DNA of 64,000 nucleotides from Paulinella micropora (lineage: Eukaryota > Cercozoa > Imbricatea > Euglyphida), in NCBI GenBank assembly GCA_009731375.1, contig BJOX01000041.1:1088672-1152671 (forward strand), in the 5' to 3' direction. A program made the translations under genes and the position numbers. Under the pieces are notes generated by a model. It was not told the origin of the DNA and ran no database searches. It saw only the letters and a program-made list of their open reading frames with translations. Positions 50,706 through 61,454 of the stretch are shown here, one piece after another. Numbering within the stretch: position 1 is the first letter of the stretch; each line of letters begins with the position of its first letter.

Positions 50706-50843
50706 AGGTGGCAGCCTTCCGCACGTTCCACCCCAGGTGTTTGTTGGCAGCCTTCTGCACGTTCCAACAGTTCACCTGATTTGGTGACAGCCTTCCGCAC
50801 GTCACCGGTTCGTTTGTTCTGTAGTAGCCTTCCACACACCACG
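50706..50843 (-). ncRNA. Copia A leader: tandem hairpins with constant loop
   Basis: Three clear stem-loops and one decayed one, described on the plus strand. HP1 50707-50732 has GGTGGC/G-CCACC. HP2 50742-50769 has TGTTGGC/G-CCAACA. HP3 50783-50806 has GGTGAC/GTCACC. HP4 near 50821-50841 is mismatched. All enclose the 12-nt loop AGCCTT(C/T)(C/T)GCAC or a one-base variant, while stem bases change in pairs. The transcript is the minus strand, where the loop reads GUGCGGAAGGCU. Confidence 0.65.
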
Positions 50844-50899
50844 AAAAACGCTGGAAAAAGTGAATATGTGAATAAAGTTTATCAGGCTTTACGCTTCAA

Positions 50900-50911
50900 G
50901 GCTTCATAACC
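50900..50911 (-). other. Copia A primer binding site
   Basis: Immediately inside the 5' LTR the element sense reads GGTTATGAAGCC. TTATGA is complementary to UCAUAA of the initiator tRNA-Met anticodon loop, a half-tRNA priming site like that of Drosophila copia. Confidence 0.55.
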
Positions 50912-51114
50912 TGTTAGACTACCTTAATAAACCGGAGTCGAAGCTAAGCTGTTAGTGCTATCGTACACAGTATAAACTTTATTAGAAGAACGCGCCAAGA
51001 CAAAAGGCGGGAACGTATTAGGCCGGACACACGTAATGGCTCTAACGACACGCATTACATATGCCGGCCCGTACTGTCTAACCTAATTTATATATTATAT
51101 TAATAGGTCTAACA
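50912..51114 (-). repeat. Copia A 5' LTR (203 bp)
   Basis: Same length as 13439-13641 with about five base differences. It has the TGTTAGAC/GTCTAACA ends and the AATAAAG signal. Confidence 0.92.
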
Positions 51115-53112
51115 CCCCATCAACTTCAAAGCAGGTAAATCATTCAATATTCAAGATTTTGAAGTGCTGTTTGCACAGAATTCAATGTTTTTATTGGGAA
51201 TAGGTAGCTGGAGGTTTAGTTTTTCAGTGTATTAAAGGTATTGCTGTGTTCCAGAGTATGTTCTGAATTTTGACAAACTAATTTTCGACATATGTTTTCC
51301 TAGTTTACTTTTGTACCGTACTTCTCTACAAAAACCCTTAGGCAGGATTACTCAACATAACATATGAATTTCATTTGTGCACTTGTGCGTAAAAATGAGT
51401 GCAGACTGCATCATGCAAATAGCATTTTTCAGCTAAAAACACCATACTTGCTATGTCCTGAGAAGTGAAAAGCGGTCGAAAATAAGGATTTCAAGAACAC
51501 AGCTACCTAGGTTTTCTGATAAAAACACTTGTGTCATGCTTGCTTTTGCTTGAAACGATGTGGTTTGAACACATAGCTGCTTTGGTGCACTTGACCTCCG
51601 ACATTATTTTGGTGGCGCCGGCCCGTGAATTTCTGTGGCAATATTTGACAAGACCACGCCAATTTCCGGAGAGGAAACCAGAAAAATTTCCAAAAATATT
51701 TGACCAAACAGGCCTATCGACATACGTAGCCTTTGAAGTGAAGGCCGCACTAAATTTTTTTTTTGACGGTTTTTGCGGGGTTGAGATTGGTAAAAGTCAT
51801 GTCTAGAGAGGGTTTTGTGTTTTTTTTCTGTGTGTTTCTCATGCATACTTTCACGTCCCGTGGTCTTGTACAGTCTTTCCAAATGCTGTTTCCATGCTGT
51901 CTACAAAATGGCGTGTTGTTAACTTATCTGCAGCATGTGTTGTTCTTTCTTGAGAGAAGCCCTTTTTTGCACCTGTTTTGTGTCGCTCCTATATGTGTTG
52001 TGTGTGCTTTTCTGGGAATGTAATATGCTGCAGCTATTCACAATCACATGGTCTTTGTTTTGTATATGTTCAACTACTGCTCCTTTCTTTGTAACCCTGC
52101 TGTTGGTGATCTGTTCTTGGCTGCAGACAGGCTAAAAAAATCATGGGTGAGATCTTTACAGATTTTCAATTTTTTTCTGCACTTTCTGTACAAAATATTA
52201 AATAGTCTCTTTGATTTCCTTCACTTTCTGTACTTGTGCCGGCCTTGTATTTAAATCAAAAAAATTCTGAGTGAGGGCCTTATGCCCTACTTTTGCTGAT
52301 TTTGGCCGGTTTGTTTGCAGGCTTAAGGTTACCTTTTTGTAAAAAAACTTTGTACATTTACTTGTAAGCATGCATAGAAAAGATATTACATAAAAATTTA
52401 TTGAAGAGCATACAGGGAACATATGAAAACTGATTCTGATTTTGGTCATCACAAGCCATCATTTTTGGAAGTGGCAGGGTGGCCAGTTTTTCCTGGTCAG
52501 GGTGCACAAATTAGTTGGGAAAAAGTGGTGGGCGACGGGAAATCAATTGGTTTGAAGTCAGTTTTTACTATTTTTCAATGATTCTTTCATTAAATTAAAT
52601 GTTTTTACTTATAGTTTTGAAATATACAATTTCATATGATAAAGTTTAACGGATCTATGTTTATTATGCTAACTACCACTCGCCCCATAGGACGACTTAC
52701 ATATGTCGGATCGGCCCGTTAGATTTTTCCTCTGCACCGTGACATTCAGTTCGACTTCAATAACTCAGCTAATCACGTTTTCGATTTCGTTCAGAAATGA
52801 CTTCAAACGATCAAGTCAAAGTTCTTTTTACAAAAGATTAACTATTGCCTTTTTCCCCATATCACTACCTTTTTGTCCTTTTTACAGTGACACAGTCATA
52901 GCGGTAAATTTGTTGACAAGGACGCGGTCCTGTGAAAAATAAGCACACTGTCACAACCGTGGGAACCTTTTTCTCAAGAAGCAATTCCTGGACACTTGAA
53001 CTACAAGTTGGATTTGAAGTCATCCTTCAACGGTACTTTACAGTAGTTTTTGCAAAGCTCAAGCTTAGCCAACCCACAATCTACGTTCAACAGTGTTCGT
53101 ATTTTGCAACCC
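51115..53112. other. AT-rich stretch between copia A and the TIR element, no gene
   Basis: About 2 kb with short T- and A-runs and only short shadow frames. No domain, LTR or RNA gene is recognised. Confidence 0.5.
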
Positions 53113-53502
53113 TGTAGGCGCAGATAGGTAAATATGCGACCTTTTCTTATACCCCTATACACAGTGATGTATAGAAAAGCTATATCTCGTGAAGATGTAG
53201 TTATATAAGTTTTTATTTATTTACTTTTGAGCCGGTTGAAAACGATAATATTACGATTCATAGCCGGTACTACTTTTTTAAGCAGGATAATATTATCGTT
53301 AGGGGTGACACTGGGAAATGCCTCTCTTTTTTCTTTTTGTTGCTTGGCTCTGACAGTCTCCTACATTTTCCGCCATACTGGTTTCCTCTCTTTCCAGAGG
53401 AGGAAGATTAGGTTATTTTCAGAGTGCTGTGGAATTGGATGGATTAATACCCCGGCTTGCAATAAATGTCTTTTGAATATAACCGACAAAAACCCAAGTC
53501 TG

Positions 53503-53687
53503 TGTGAGACTAATTCATTAATCTGCCGGATACTAGCTATGGCCTACAGTAGAAACTTTATTGAGAAAGTGCCAAGGGAACTGCCCGAATACATACTAGG
53601 CCGGACATAAGTAATGGCTCTAACGACACACATTACATATGCCGGACCATACTGACTAACAGATTAATTATATCAATAGGTCTAACA
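53503..53687 (-). repeat. Copia B 3' LTR (185 bp)
   Basis: Element sense TGTTAGACC...GTCTCACA. It contains CAATAAAG. It is preceded by polypurine tract AGGGGGAG (53695-53688 on minus). Confidence 0.9.
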
Positions 53688-54684
53688 CTCCCCCTGGATC
53701 TAAGTAAATTATTGAATTGACTGCAGGTCCTAATACATCTATTCTGTGAAAATTAGAAAAACACAGACTCAAAACATACTAACGTTACTCTTACCCTCAC
53801 TCTCTCCAAGAGGTTGTGTCGATGGTGGCTACCCAACTTGCTGGGGCAAGTATGCATCAGTTAGACTGCATACAGGGCAGCTCCCCCCAGTCAAGCCAGG
53901 CCTAGTCGACGAGAAGAAGATTAGGTCCTACGCACCTCCTATCCTATGCTGAGTAACATTAGGTATGTGACACAGGCACAGTATGGTCATAATACACATA
54001 TAATATTAATATATATATATATGATCACGTGGGTAGTCATAATATATAGAAATAAAATATATGATAGTATATCCATCTGTGCTGACATATCGAAAAGTAT
54101 GACCAACCTGAACTACTAACCATTTATCTATCCAGTAGTATGAATTTATAAATTTGACAGCGCTTCCCGTAGAGGGTATAAAATGAAGACAAAATAATAT
54201 AATATATATGGACAAAGACACTATATCTGTAATTATTGGCGGGTTTGGTACATCCGTCTGGCTGCCGGATCGTGTTGTTCTACATTCCCATGTAGCACGT
54301 TCACCGACCAGAACGGACTCCAGGTTGGCCTCTTATTGGTTTTTATGTATGTAAGTGTATAGAGATAGAAGATAGGGATAGAAATATATCATCAATGAAG
54401 ATTGACGGAGCGAACTGTCCGGCCGTCACTGTTCTCCGCCAACACTGGGCCAACCATTGGCGAGCTCTGGCCGCACTGAGCCAATCATTCGCGCGCTCTG
54501 GCCGTCACGTCGGCACTGGGCCATCCATTCACCGGTCTATGTACATCTTATATGTAATATGCGAGAAATTATCATATTTGCATACTCCGGGATTACAAAA
54601 AGTCCAGGAAGGTAATTCTTTCCCCAAAAGATCTAATACGAGAATTGATCGGATTTTATCCAGAGTTTGGTGCGATTTTCCTTA
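53688..54684 (-). other. Copia B 3' untranslated region
   Basis: About 1 kb without a gene. It is homologous to the copia A 3' region. It contains near-repeats of GGCCAACCATTGGCGAGCTC and GAGCCAATCATTCGCGCGCTC around 54450-54530. Confidence 0.65.
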
Positions 54685-55383
54685 CTAAGCACAACGGAGC
54701 TTCTCAGCCAGGTAATTAAATCTTTCTACCGGAAAATGTATTTTAGTAAATATATCCGCGATATTTTCCTCTGTGTGTACCCGGAATAGTTTAACCTTTC
54801 CCTCCCTCACGAGTTGTGCTAATAGATGGTACCGAACCTCTATGTGCTTGGTCCTAGCTTCCCCTAGCCCTCTCTCCGATAATAACACCGTTCCTTCGTT
54901 ATCCTCGAAGAGGGGGGTAGGACCTTCAAGATTCATTCCGATATCCCGTAAAGTTTGCTGTACCGCGAAAAGTTCTCTGACCGCCTTGTTAGCCAAAACT
55001 GTCTCTGACTCTAACGTAGATTAGGCTATCACGGATTGCAGTTTAGAAAACCACGAGATTGGGGTTTTGTTGAATAAGTAAACGTACCCGGACCTTGACT
55101 TTCGCGAAGTTTTATCCCCCGCAAAATCCGAGTCTACAAATCCAACTACTGGTTGATCCGCGATAATCCTGTCTACATTAGCGAGAACTGGCACACTGAA
55201 CATGTCCATTCCGGGTATTGCGGGCTTTCCTACGATATCATTGATTGCGTTAGCCGCTGCGCAAGATTCCAGGTTGGGTTTCCAAGATTCCGGAGTTTTA
55301 GGAACCGAGTATACGTAATTTGCTTCCAACATCTTCCGTAAATTTCGATCCCCTCTCCTGAAAAATAGCGCTCGCGGGGTCAA
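54685..55383 (-). pseudogene. Copia B RNase H
   Basis: Carries TPRALFFRRGDRNLRK, VGFVDSDFAGDKTSRKSRSGYVYLFN, STLESETVLANKAVRELF, FEDNEGTVLLSERG and TKHIEVRYHLLAQLV...ENIADIFTK. A TAG at 55021-55023 replaces the Gln codon seen in copia A (SVIAQSTLES), splitting the domain. Otherwise all catalytic positions are present. Confidence 0.88.
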
Positions 55384-55493
55384 GAGCCATCAAAACATCC
55401 GGTGTACCATGGCATAAGACACCTCCGGTTTGGGGACCTGGGACTCGGCTGGAATACTTAAAGGGCATGTAAGTAGCGGCCTGGTATGGACAG

Positions 55494-56400
55494 CTAAAAA
55501 TATGAGCATCCCAATAAGGCACCGAAGGTCATAACGCAAAATAAAAGGCGATGGTGCTTTTTCAGGGGAGCGGGGTTATCGGAAGTGAACGGCGTTTTAG
55601 CCGGTATCTCCTTCATGTAACCCAGCTCCTCTAAGATTAGCAGCTCATACTTGCGCTGGTGCAACGCAATCCCCTTTCCAGTCTGAACGATCTGGATGTT
55701 TTTGAACTCAGTGGCCTTACTAAGATCTTTACACCGGAAACCTCTCTTTTCAAACTGTTTCACCATCTTGGTGTGTCTTTCTTGAGATGCAGCATGGCAG
55801 CCATCATCAAGATGAAAGGACACCAGTTGAGTGGTTTGTGGACTACTCCCGTGTTTTACGAAAGAGGCTCGGTCTAACGTGAGGGGCTTGAACTCTAGTT
55901 CAGTTGTGAGCTCCCCATACAGCATGTAGTACCAAAGGCGGTTTGCCTCCGGGTGCCCGTATAAAGCTTTCTTCAGAAGCCAGACGTACCCTGCCATCTG
56001 AAATTCAGCCGGCGGTTTGACATATATGTCATTTGGGATCTTCGCGTGCAGGTACGCGGTCGTGAAGTCAATCAACCATAAATCTATCCCAAAAAAGGCT
56101 GCGTAGGCTATCATGAGCAAAATGGTCCTATGCTGGGCTGTAGGAGAGTAAGTCTTTTTAGGATTGTACTGTGCATAAGCTTTCAGAAGATCCCCTCTAA
56201 GGGTTATATGGGCTTTATGGAATTCATCCGCAGTACCTTGCTATTTTACCGTGTCTATCAATTTTATCGGAATAATTGGGCACACATTTCCGCTTCGCTC
56301 ACTTTTCGCCAAACAAACGCCTTTAGTTCTTTGAGCTGTTCGAATTCTTTCTGTCTAGCTTGTTTACGGTCTTTTGGTTTTTGTACTACGGGGAATTCCG
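55494..56400 (-). pseudogene. Copia B reverse transcriptase
   Basis: The frame 56120-55494 has FGIDLWLIDFTTAYLHAKI (motif A Asp), YVWLLKKALYGHPEANRLW and VSFHLDDGCHAA (HLDD in place of YVDD), then FKNIQIVQTGKGIALHQRKYELLI. The fingers region upstream is out of frame, with stops. A further frameshift near 55500 separates it from the connection region. Confidence 0.88.
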
Positions 56401-56412
56401 GGAATTTTTCAC

Positions 56413-57287
56413 TCACAAGACAATACTCCGCCCGGTTTTCCTCCCGGGCGCATACCGTAACATGAACGTTCCTGTCCTCTTTCCCGTGATAATGTTTTCA
56501 CTCGAAATTTCTGCTTGTTCGTGTGATCTCCATTCTGGTTTATGCGCTGCTCTCTGTGCCTCCACCCTCTCTCTCCCCCTCGACAAACGCAAATTCAGAG
56601 GTGACTTCAAGCCCGGGATTATTGGTATCAAGCTCAGGGCTAGCATTTGTTGATCGATACGGGTGGTGGTGTGATAATGGTCTTTTGCTCACGAGATTCG
56701 GGTATTGGTGCTGTTTGCAGCGGGACTTTAGCGTATTTGATGATTTCCGAGTCTAATATCTTATCCGTGATACCATCGTCAAATAGGACATTATGTGCGG
56801 GAAATCGTTTAGATTTACGGGTAACGGGTGCAGAAGGGGCCGTCGCCGTCCCCCGCCGTATTGCTGTTTCCCATTTATCCCCGTAAAGTAATTTAGCCCA
56901 TTGTTCTCCGAAAGATCTTGCCGGAATTTCCATATACGTCCCGGATAATTTCTGCCTTTCCTTGGGCTTACGCCCCCTTTTTGTGTTCTTCATCTCCCCC
57001 TGTTCTACACTCGGTTGAGTGTCCTTGGGACTCGGAGGCTCCAAAGGAGGTGGGTCCGAGGTCACGAATACCGGTCCCTCCTCCGCGTCACTGTTCTCGT
57101 CAGTTTGCGGAGTGGGGGGCGACTCTTCGGTAGGGGGTGATTCCTGAGAAAGGGTCGGTCCGAAAGAGAGAGTTCCTACCAGGGGGTTTCCTCCCCCTGC
57201 TTCTCCTCCCCCGGGTCCTCCCCTGAAACGGTACCTTGACTTTCTGGGGGCGTTTGTTGAGTTAGAGAAGAGGGGGGCTGTTGCCAA
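56413..57287 (-). pseudogene. Copia B integrase-RT linker
   Basis: Frame 57287-56640 is Pro/Ser/Glu-rich with LSGTYMEIPARSFGEQWAKLL and RFPAHNVLFDDGITDKILDSEIIKYA. Frame 56646-56413 continues with LRLSRGRERVEAQ, SHEQAEISSENIITG and MLRYAPG. This last part aligns with both sides of the copia A breakpoint and so shows what the unbroken copia sequence looks like there. Confidence 0.75.
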
Positions 57288-57288
57288 T

Positions 57289-57654
57289 TTACAGAGAACA
57301 TCTTGCCCAAGACATCGTCTCTTTCAAGAGATTTAGATGCCCCTCTCTTCCCCAATTTCCAAACGTCGAAAATACATTACGGACATTACCGTATATTTTC
57401 CTCGCAACCGGATCATATACCCGATAATATACCTTATTCCTTTCGTACCCGAGAAATAAAACTTTCCTCCCCCTCTCACCTTTTCCCCTCTTTGCATCCA
57501 CCTTCATATACGCCAGGCATCCAATAGGACGTAAATGGTGCAGAAGGGGCTTCCGCTTGTGAATGATTTCATAGGGGGGCTTCCCTTTGAAGGGCCACGG
57601 GCGAGTGGTAGGAGATTGCCAAAATAAGTAGAGGCTTTCTCTGTCTCCGTCCAC
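57289..57654 (-). pseudogene. Copia B integrase C-terminal part
   Basis: Contains KGKPPYEIIHKRKPLLHHLRPIGCLAYMKVDAKRGKGERGRKVLFLGYERNKVYYRVYDP, the C-terminal barrel typical of copia integrases (GCLAYMK...FLGY). It overlaps the preceding frame, with a shift near 57540. Confidence 0.8.
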
Positions 57655-58399
57655 ATAGACTTGGGAAGCTCGGCGTCGCTAAGAACTGCCCTTGCGGGTC
57701 CGCCACACGTTTGGTGTGCTCGTTCTATTTTGGCGACCACCTGTTTCTCCCCTTTTGGAGCATCTAGGGGGACCGGTTGATTAGCATCAATCCAGGTCTG
57801 AAACTCCTTGTACTTTCCGTATTCCTGGTCACAAGAGGAATTTCACTTTCTTTCCTGTGTGCCGTTCGAAGAAGGCAACGGCCTTGAGGAAGCACGTGAA
57901 AAACTCTTTCTTGTGCCTCAGGTAATAATCTAGATCAAATCCGGTTGCGAGACTTGACGGTGAATTTGTACTTCTTCCCGTCCCACAATGTGGTGTTCCA
58001 CCAACCCTGGGTGTCCATTGATATATGAATCCCAGGGTGGCGTTCTACCACGTGGTCATTGTCTCTGAAATGAGGTACCTTCTTTATTTTATTCCTTAAA
58101 CACCACTCGCACCTCATTATGCGTTCCCTCCACTCCTTCCCCACTATCTTTACTCCCATATAGTTAGCCATTCGCTCCATGGCTTTTACCCCTCTGTGCT
58201 TACACATACGATGAAACACAGTGGCATGTATGTTTTCGTGATAGTGAGGACGAACGACAGGGCACAAAACTTTACTATCCGACACTTTACCCCCTTTTCC
58301 CTCAGCTCTGTCACCTCTCTCAGGATCTATCTCAGTAGAGTAAGGTATGTATGTATTAGGTACATCACACCGCCAACCACAGATGCATGGAGACAACAA
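57504..58399 (-). pseudogene. Copia B integrase
   Basis: Zinc part HENIHATVFHRMCKHRGVKAMERMANYMGVK...CEWC, core ISMDTQGWWNTTLWDGKKYKF (first Asp), then frameshifts near 57930-57840, and MVAKIERAHQTCGGPARAVL (Glu, IERAHQT) in frame 57740-57504. The pieces match copia A closely. It is nonfunctional. Confidence 0.85.
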
Positions 58400-58557
58400 A
58401 CAGTATATGTCATGATAGATAGGTGGGTTGGTCTTTTGAGAGAGATGAGACGATTGGCGTCAGGCTTGTACCCCCGAGTCCGACGTGTCATCATCGTCGG
58501 GCCCGGGAGTCTCGCCCGTTGGGGACATAGTGGTAGGACAGTCTGTGGGCTCGTACC

Positions 58558-59791
58558 CTAATATGGTGAAGTGCCTGGGGAATCAAACACCGTCAGGTGG
58601 TTCGGGAGTGCTCTTCCTCTGGCCACAATCTGATCTTCCATGAGAATGGGCTTTTTGAGCACTATGACTTGGTTGTTCTGATGTACAACCGCAAAACCCT
58701 TGCGTACCAATGCCGAGGTAGCAACTGACCCGTACTTCAAATGTGGTTTGTAAGTGGTGTGTCCATCGAGGACACTTACTTCCTCTCCAACGTCTAGATC
58801 TGTCCTTAGGACAGTCTTTCAATTGACATCTCACAAGGCAGAAAGCTATTTTATGGTCAGGAGATAGACAGTTCCAGCAAATACTATCCTCTCCCTCACC
58901 ATAACCCCCTAGTGCAGTCTGTGACAACTTGCCTTTCTTCTTGCCCTGAGCTGCTCCTGCCACTGTGTTAACAGCGATAGGGTCACTCTTAGAGCTACCG
59001 GAGCCGTAAGGTTTACGCATCCTAGCCTCGGATACGTTGCTCTGAGCTAACTGTTCTACTACCTTTAGAAATTCAGGCAGCTTAGGTCTTTGAGTGGGCA
59101 ATAAGGAACACCAGGTATTACGATAGTAGGCCTGAAAACGAGGTAGATGCTTTAGCTTCTTCATGATCATGCCTGTTTTCATCATTTCTGGTATCACTCC
59201 CATTGTCTTCTCCTGCGTCTTTATGGTAGTAAGATAGTCAGCTAACCAACTGTTCACGAGGTCGAGACATCCATAATGTTTCTTGGGCGAGGAAACATGC
59301 TACACCATCAGTGTCTCCCTGTCTCATGATGGTCATCACCTTCCTATCATGGGCGCACGACTGAAGTAAGAAAGCATAGAGTAACTTATTCAGTCTAGCT
59401 TCCTTCTCTCTCAGATGATGAGTTCGGATTTTTGGTCCGTAGGTATGATGGTAACGGGGGCAGAGGCAGTTTGTGCTTTTGTTGTTTCTCGCCTCTCTCC
59501 TTTCTTTCCCTTATCTTTACCTTCTACTTTCACTACTGTCTCCTCTCCGTCTTAATCTTCCTTTTTGGGTGACATGAAGGGTGCATTAGTAGGGGATTCA
59601 GGACGTTTGGGTAGTTGTATAGGTTTTGCTAAGGGGTGAGACTCAAAGCCTGGAATCATAGATAGTATTTCTGGGTGTGTGACACCTATAACTGACGTAA
59701 AGGTGTGTTCGAACAACTCCCATTCCTTTCCATGGTCGAACTTTGGAGGGTCTAGCGTCATCTTAAGTAAATCAGAACCTTGATACGCCAT
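58558..59791 (-). pseudogene. Copia B Gag fused by deletion to a protease remnant
   Basis: Gag starts MAYQGSDLLKMTLDPPKFDHGKEWE (ATG 59791) and is interrupted near 59550 and 59260. Frame 59257-58583 carries the capsid end and the intact CCHC knuckle CWNCLSPDHKIAFC. Right after the knuckle the sequence jumps, near 58800, to the middle of the protease/pre-integrase region (LKYGSVATSALVRKGFAVVHQNNQ). The roughly 1.9-kb region present in copia A, including the protease active site, is missing. This copy cannot mature its own polyprotein. Confidence 0.82.
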
Positions 59792-59813
59792 ATCGAATTC
59801 GGGCGTACCAAGG

Positions 59814-59821
59814 GCGGAAGG
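59814..59821 (-). promoter_or_regulatory. Anti-loop octamer upstream of copia B gag
   Basis: RNA-sense CCUUCCGC, 23 bases before the gag ATG. It is complementary to the GCGGAAGG in the leader hairpin loops. The surrounding AAGGGCGGAAGGTAGGAG (plus strand) is identical in copia A. Confidence 0.55.
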
Positions 59822-59916
59822 TAGGAGTAGGGCTCAACTACCGAAATTGCTTTCTCTATAGGTAGAGAAGCGAGATGGCGTTAGGAAATTATTAGTTATT
59901 AACGTTATGCTAGCAG

Positions 59917-60087
59917 CTAGGTGGCAGCCTTCCGCACGATCCGCCTAGTATGTCTGGTGGTAGCCTTCCGCACACACACCAGGCTGGTGGTATCCTTCCG
60001 CACACACACCAAATTCAAATGTTTGTTGACAACCTTCCGCACGTACACCAGTTCGTACCTTCGGTGGCAGCCTTTCGCACGCCCCGA
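59917..60087 (-). ncRNA. Copia B leader: tandem hairpins with constant loop
   Basis: Five copies of the motif, plus-strand view. HP1 59917-59948 has CTAGGTGG/CCGCCTAG. HP2 59954-59982 has CTGGTG/CACCAG. HP3 59985-60011 has TGGTG/CACCA. A weak fourth is near 60024-60051. HP5 60061-60087 has TCGG(T)GGC/GCCCCGA. Loops are AGCCTTCCGCAC or one- or two-base variants of it. Stems differ from each other and from copia A in a paired manner. Confidence 0.65.
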
Positions 60088-60137
60088 TAATACGCTATAA
60101 GTGAATAAAGTCTACCAGACCTACGTTCACGCTACAA

Positions 60138-60149
60138 GGCTCTATAACC
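60138..60149 (-). other. Copia B primer binding site
   Basis: Element sense GGTTATAGAGCC directly inside the 5' LTR, the same core as in copia A and C. Confidence 0.5.
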
Positions 60150-60333
60150 TGTGAGACTAACTTAATAATCTGCCGGATACTAGCTATGGCCTACAGGTAG
60201 AAACTTTATTGAGAAAGGGCGCCAAGGGAACGGCCCGAATACATACTAGGCCGGACATAAGTAATGGCTCTAACGACACCCATTACATATGCCGGACCAT
60301 ACTAACAGATTAATTATATTAATAGGTCTAACG
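60150..60333 (-). repeat. Copia B 5' LTR (184 bp)
   Basis: Matches 53503-53687 along its length. Its first base in element sense is C instead of T (plus-strand final G instead of A). It is followed by the GTCTG duplication. Confidence 0.9.
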
Positions 60334-60338
60334 GTCTG

Positions 60339-61454
60339 CAAACAAGTAGACTTAAAATCTACGTAAATAAACGAAGTGACATCTCAGTTATTTTTTGGTA
60401 TTTCACCTACTCTCTGGAGTTATGACTTAACTTGAATGCAGCCATAGAGACTTTTAATAAGAGTTCGTTGTGTATTTATCACTTGGGTTTGTATCCAAAC
60501 TCACACACTAACTTGTGACGTCTTACGATATATCGAAAAATGACTTTAATGATTATACCTCGTCCAACAGTAACGGACGGCTGAAACGAATGGTATTAAG
60601 AACGGAACAATAACTGGACCCACTTTGTCACCTGGGGGCAGATATACTAGTACCCACTCGGTCCACAAAGCTGGATTAGCATTAATTGTTCTGATACTGG
60701 ATCTAACAGTATAACACTGTTAAATACATGGAGATATTAGTTACCAACATATTACATAACACCCCCCTGATTACTTTAGATTAGGTACAAACTGTGACAT
60801 AATTAAAGATAATCCTTCAAGTCTGTGGAAATATGTATTAGCTAACAATAATGAAAAATTCAATTATTATTAATATTACACCTATTGATTATATATACAC
60901 TCCCTCACACTTTCGTAGAAGTAGATACATCGGCGCCGCTAACAGGGTTGTCCCATTCGAAGCTATGCTCCTGCCCATAGGCTGCCACTAGTAGGCACAC
61001 TACGTGTGATTCACACACCTTAGTCCCTTGTTAGCGGCAGTGTGACGTCGGTAGAAGAGCTCTCACACCCATCGAGTGTTATCCCTTAATGTAACTACCG
61101 TTAAACTGCCTTCCCAGGACTCACGTGACTTGAATTATTTGAAGTTGTAACTTATTATATACAAGGGGAGACTCTAACTTGTTACAGTGATATTAATATA
61201 TCATCATACTATTATGATAACTGTAGATTTGCAAACTTGATATGAGTTGATCCCAAATAACAGAAATGAAAAAAAATGTGCGCTAGTTGTAGTAATAAAG
61301 TATAACTATGATCATATAAAACTTATACAAATGAACTGATCGGGGAATGTTCATCCCGATATGCATTGTCAGGTTCCTGTAATGTTGACAAAACATAAAA
61401 CATCAAATGAGCGTAAATTTACGTTAAATCCGCAACCCCGTACTAAACCAGTCT
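60339..61454. other. Inner part of TIR element copy 2, no gene
   Basis: AT-rich sequence with no reading frame of note. It includes the block 60900-60990 shared with copy 1. Confidence 0.5.

Larger units (their letters stand above)
45220..51114 (-). mobile_element. Copia A, 5' half (5' LTR, leader, gag, protease, integrase)
   Basis: In element sense: LTR 51114-50912, primer site, hairpin leader, gag, an extra charged ORF, protease, integrase and linker, broken off at 45219. Its outer flank TGGGG (51119-51115 on minus) equals the flank of the 3' LTR at 13642-13646, so both halves are one insertion. Confidence 0.88.
53503..60333 (-). mobile_element. Copia B retrotransposon, complete with LTRs and target duplication
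   Basis: 6.83 kb, flanked by GTCTG at 53498-53502 and 60334-60338. In element sense: 5' LTR, primer site, hairpin leader, gag, deleted protease region, integrase, linker, reverse transcriptase, RNase H, 3' untranslated region, polypurine tract, 3' LTR. It is closely related to copia A but with shorter LTRs. Several stops, frameshifts and deletions make it defective. Confidence 0.92.

Noticed and set aside
50706-50843. CRISPR-like array (regular repeats with variable spacers)
   Set aside because: The constant part is a hairpin loop and the variable part is its stem with compensatory changes. It lies in a retrotransposon leader of a eukaryote, with no cas genes.
53240-53265. TAATATTAC nonanucleotide of CRESS virus replication origins in the TIR element
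   Set aside because: The match is within an AT-rich palindrome, is not in a suitable stem-loop, is not kept in the right-hand inverted repeats, and no Rep gene is present.
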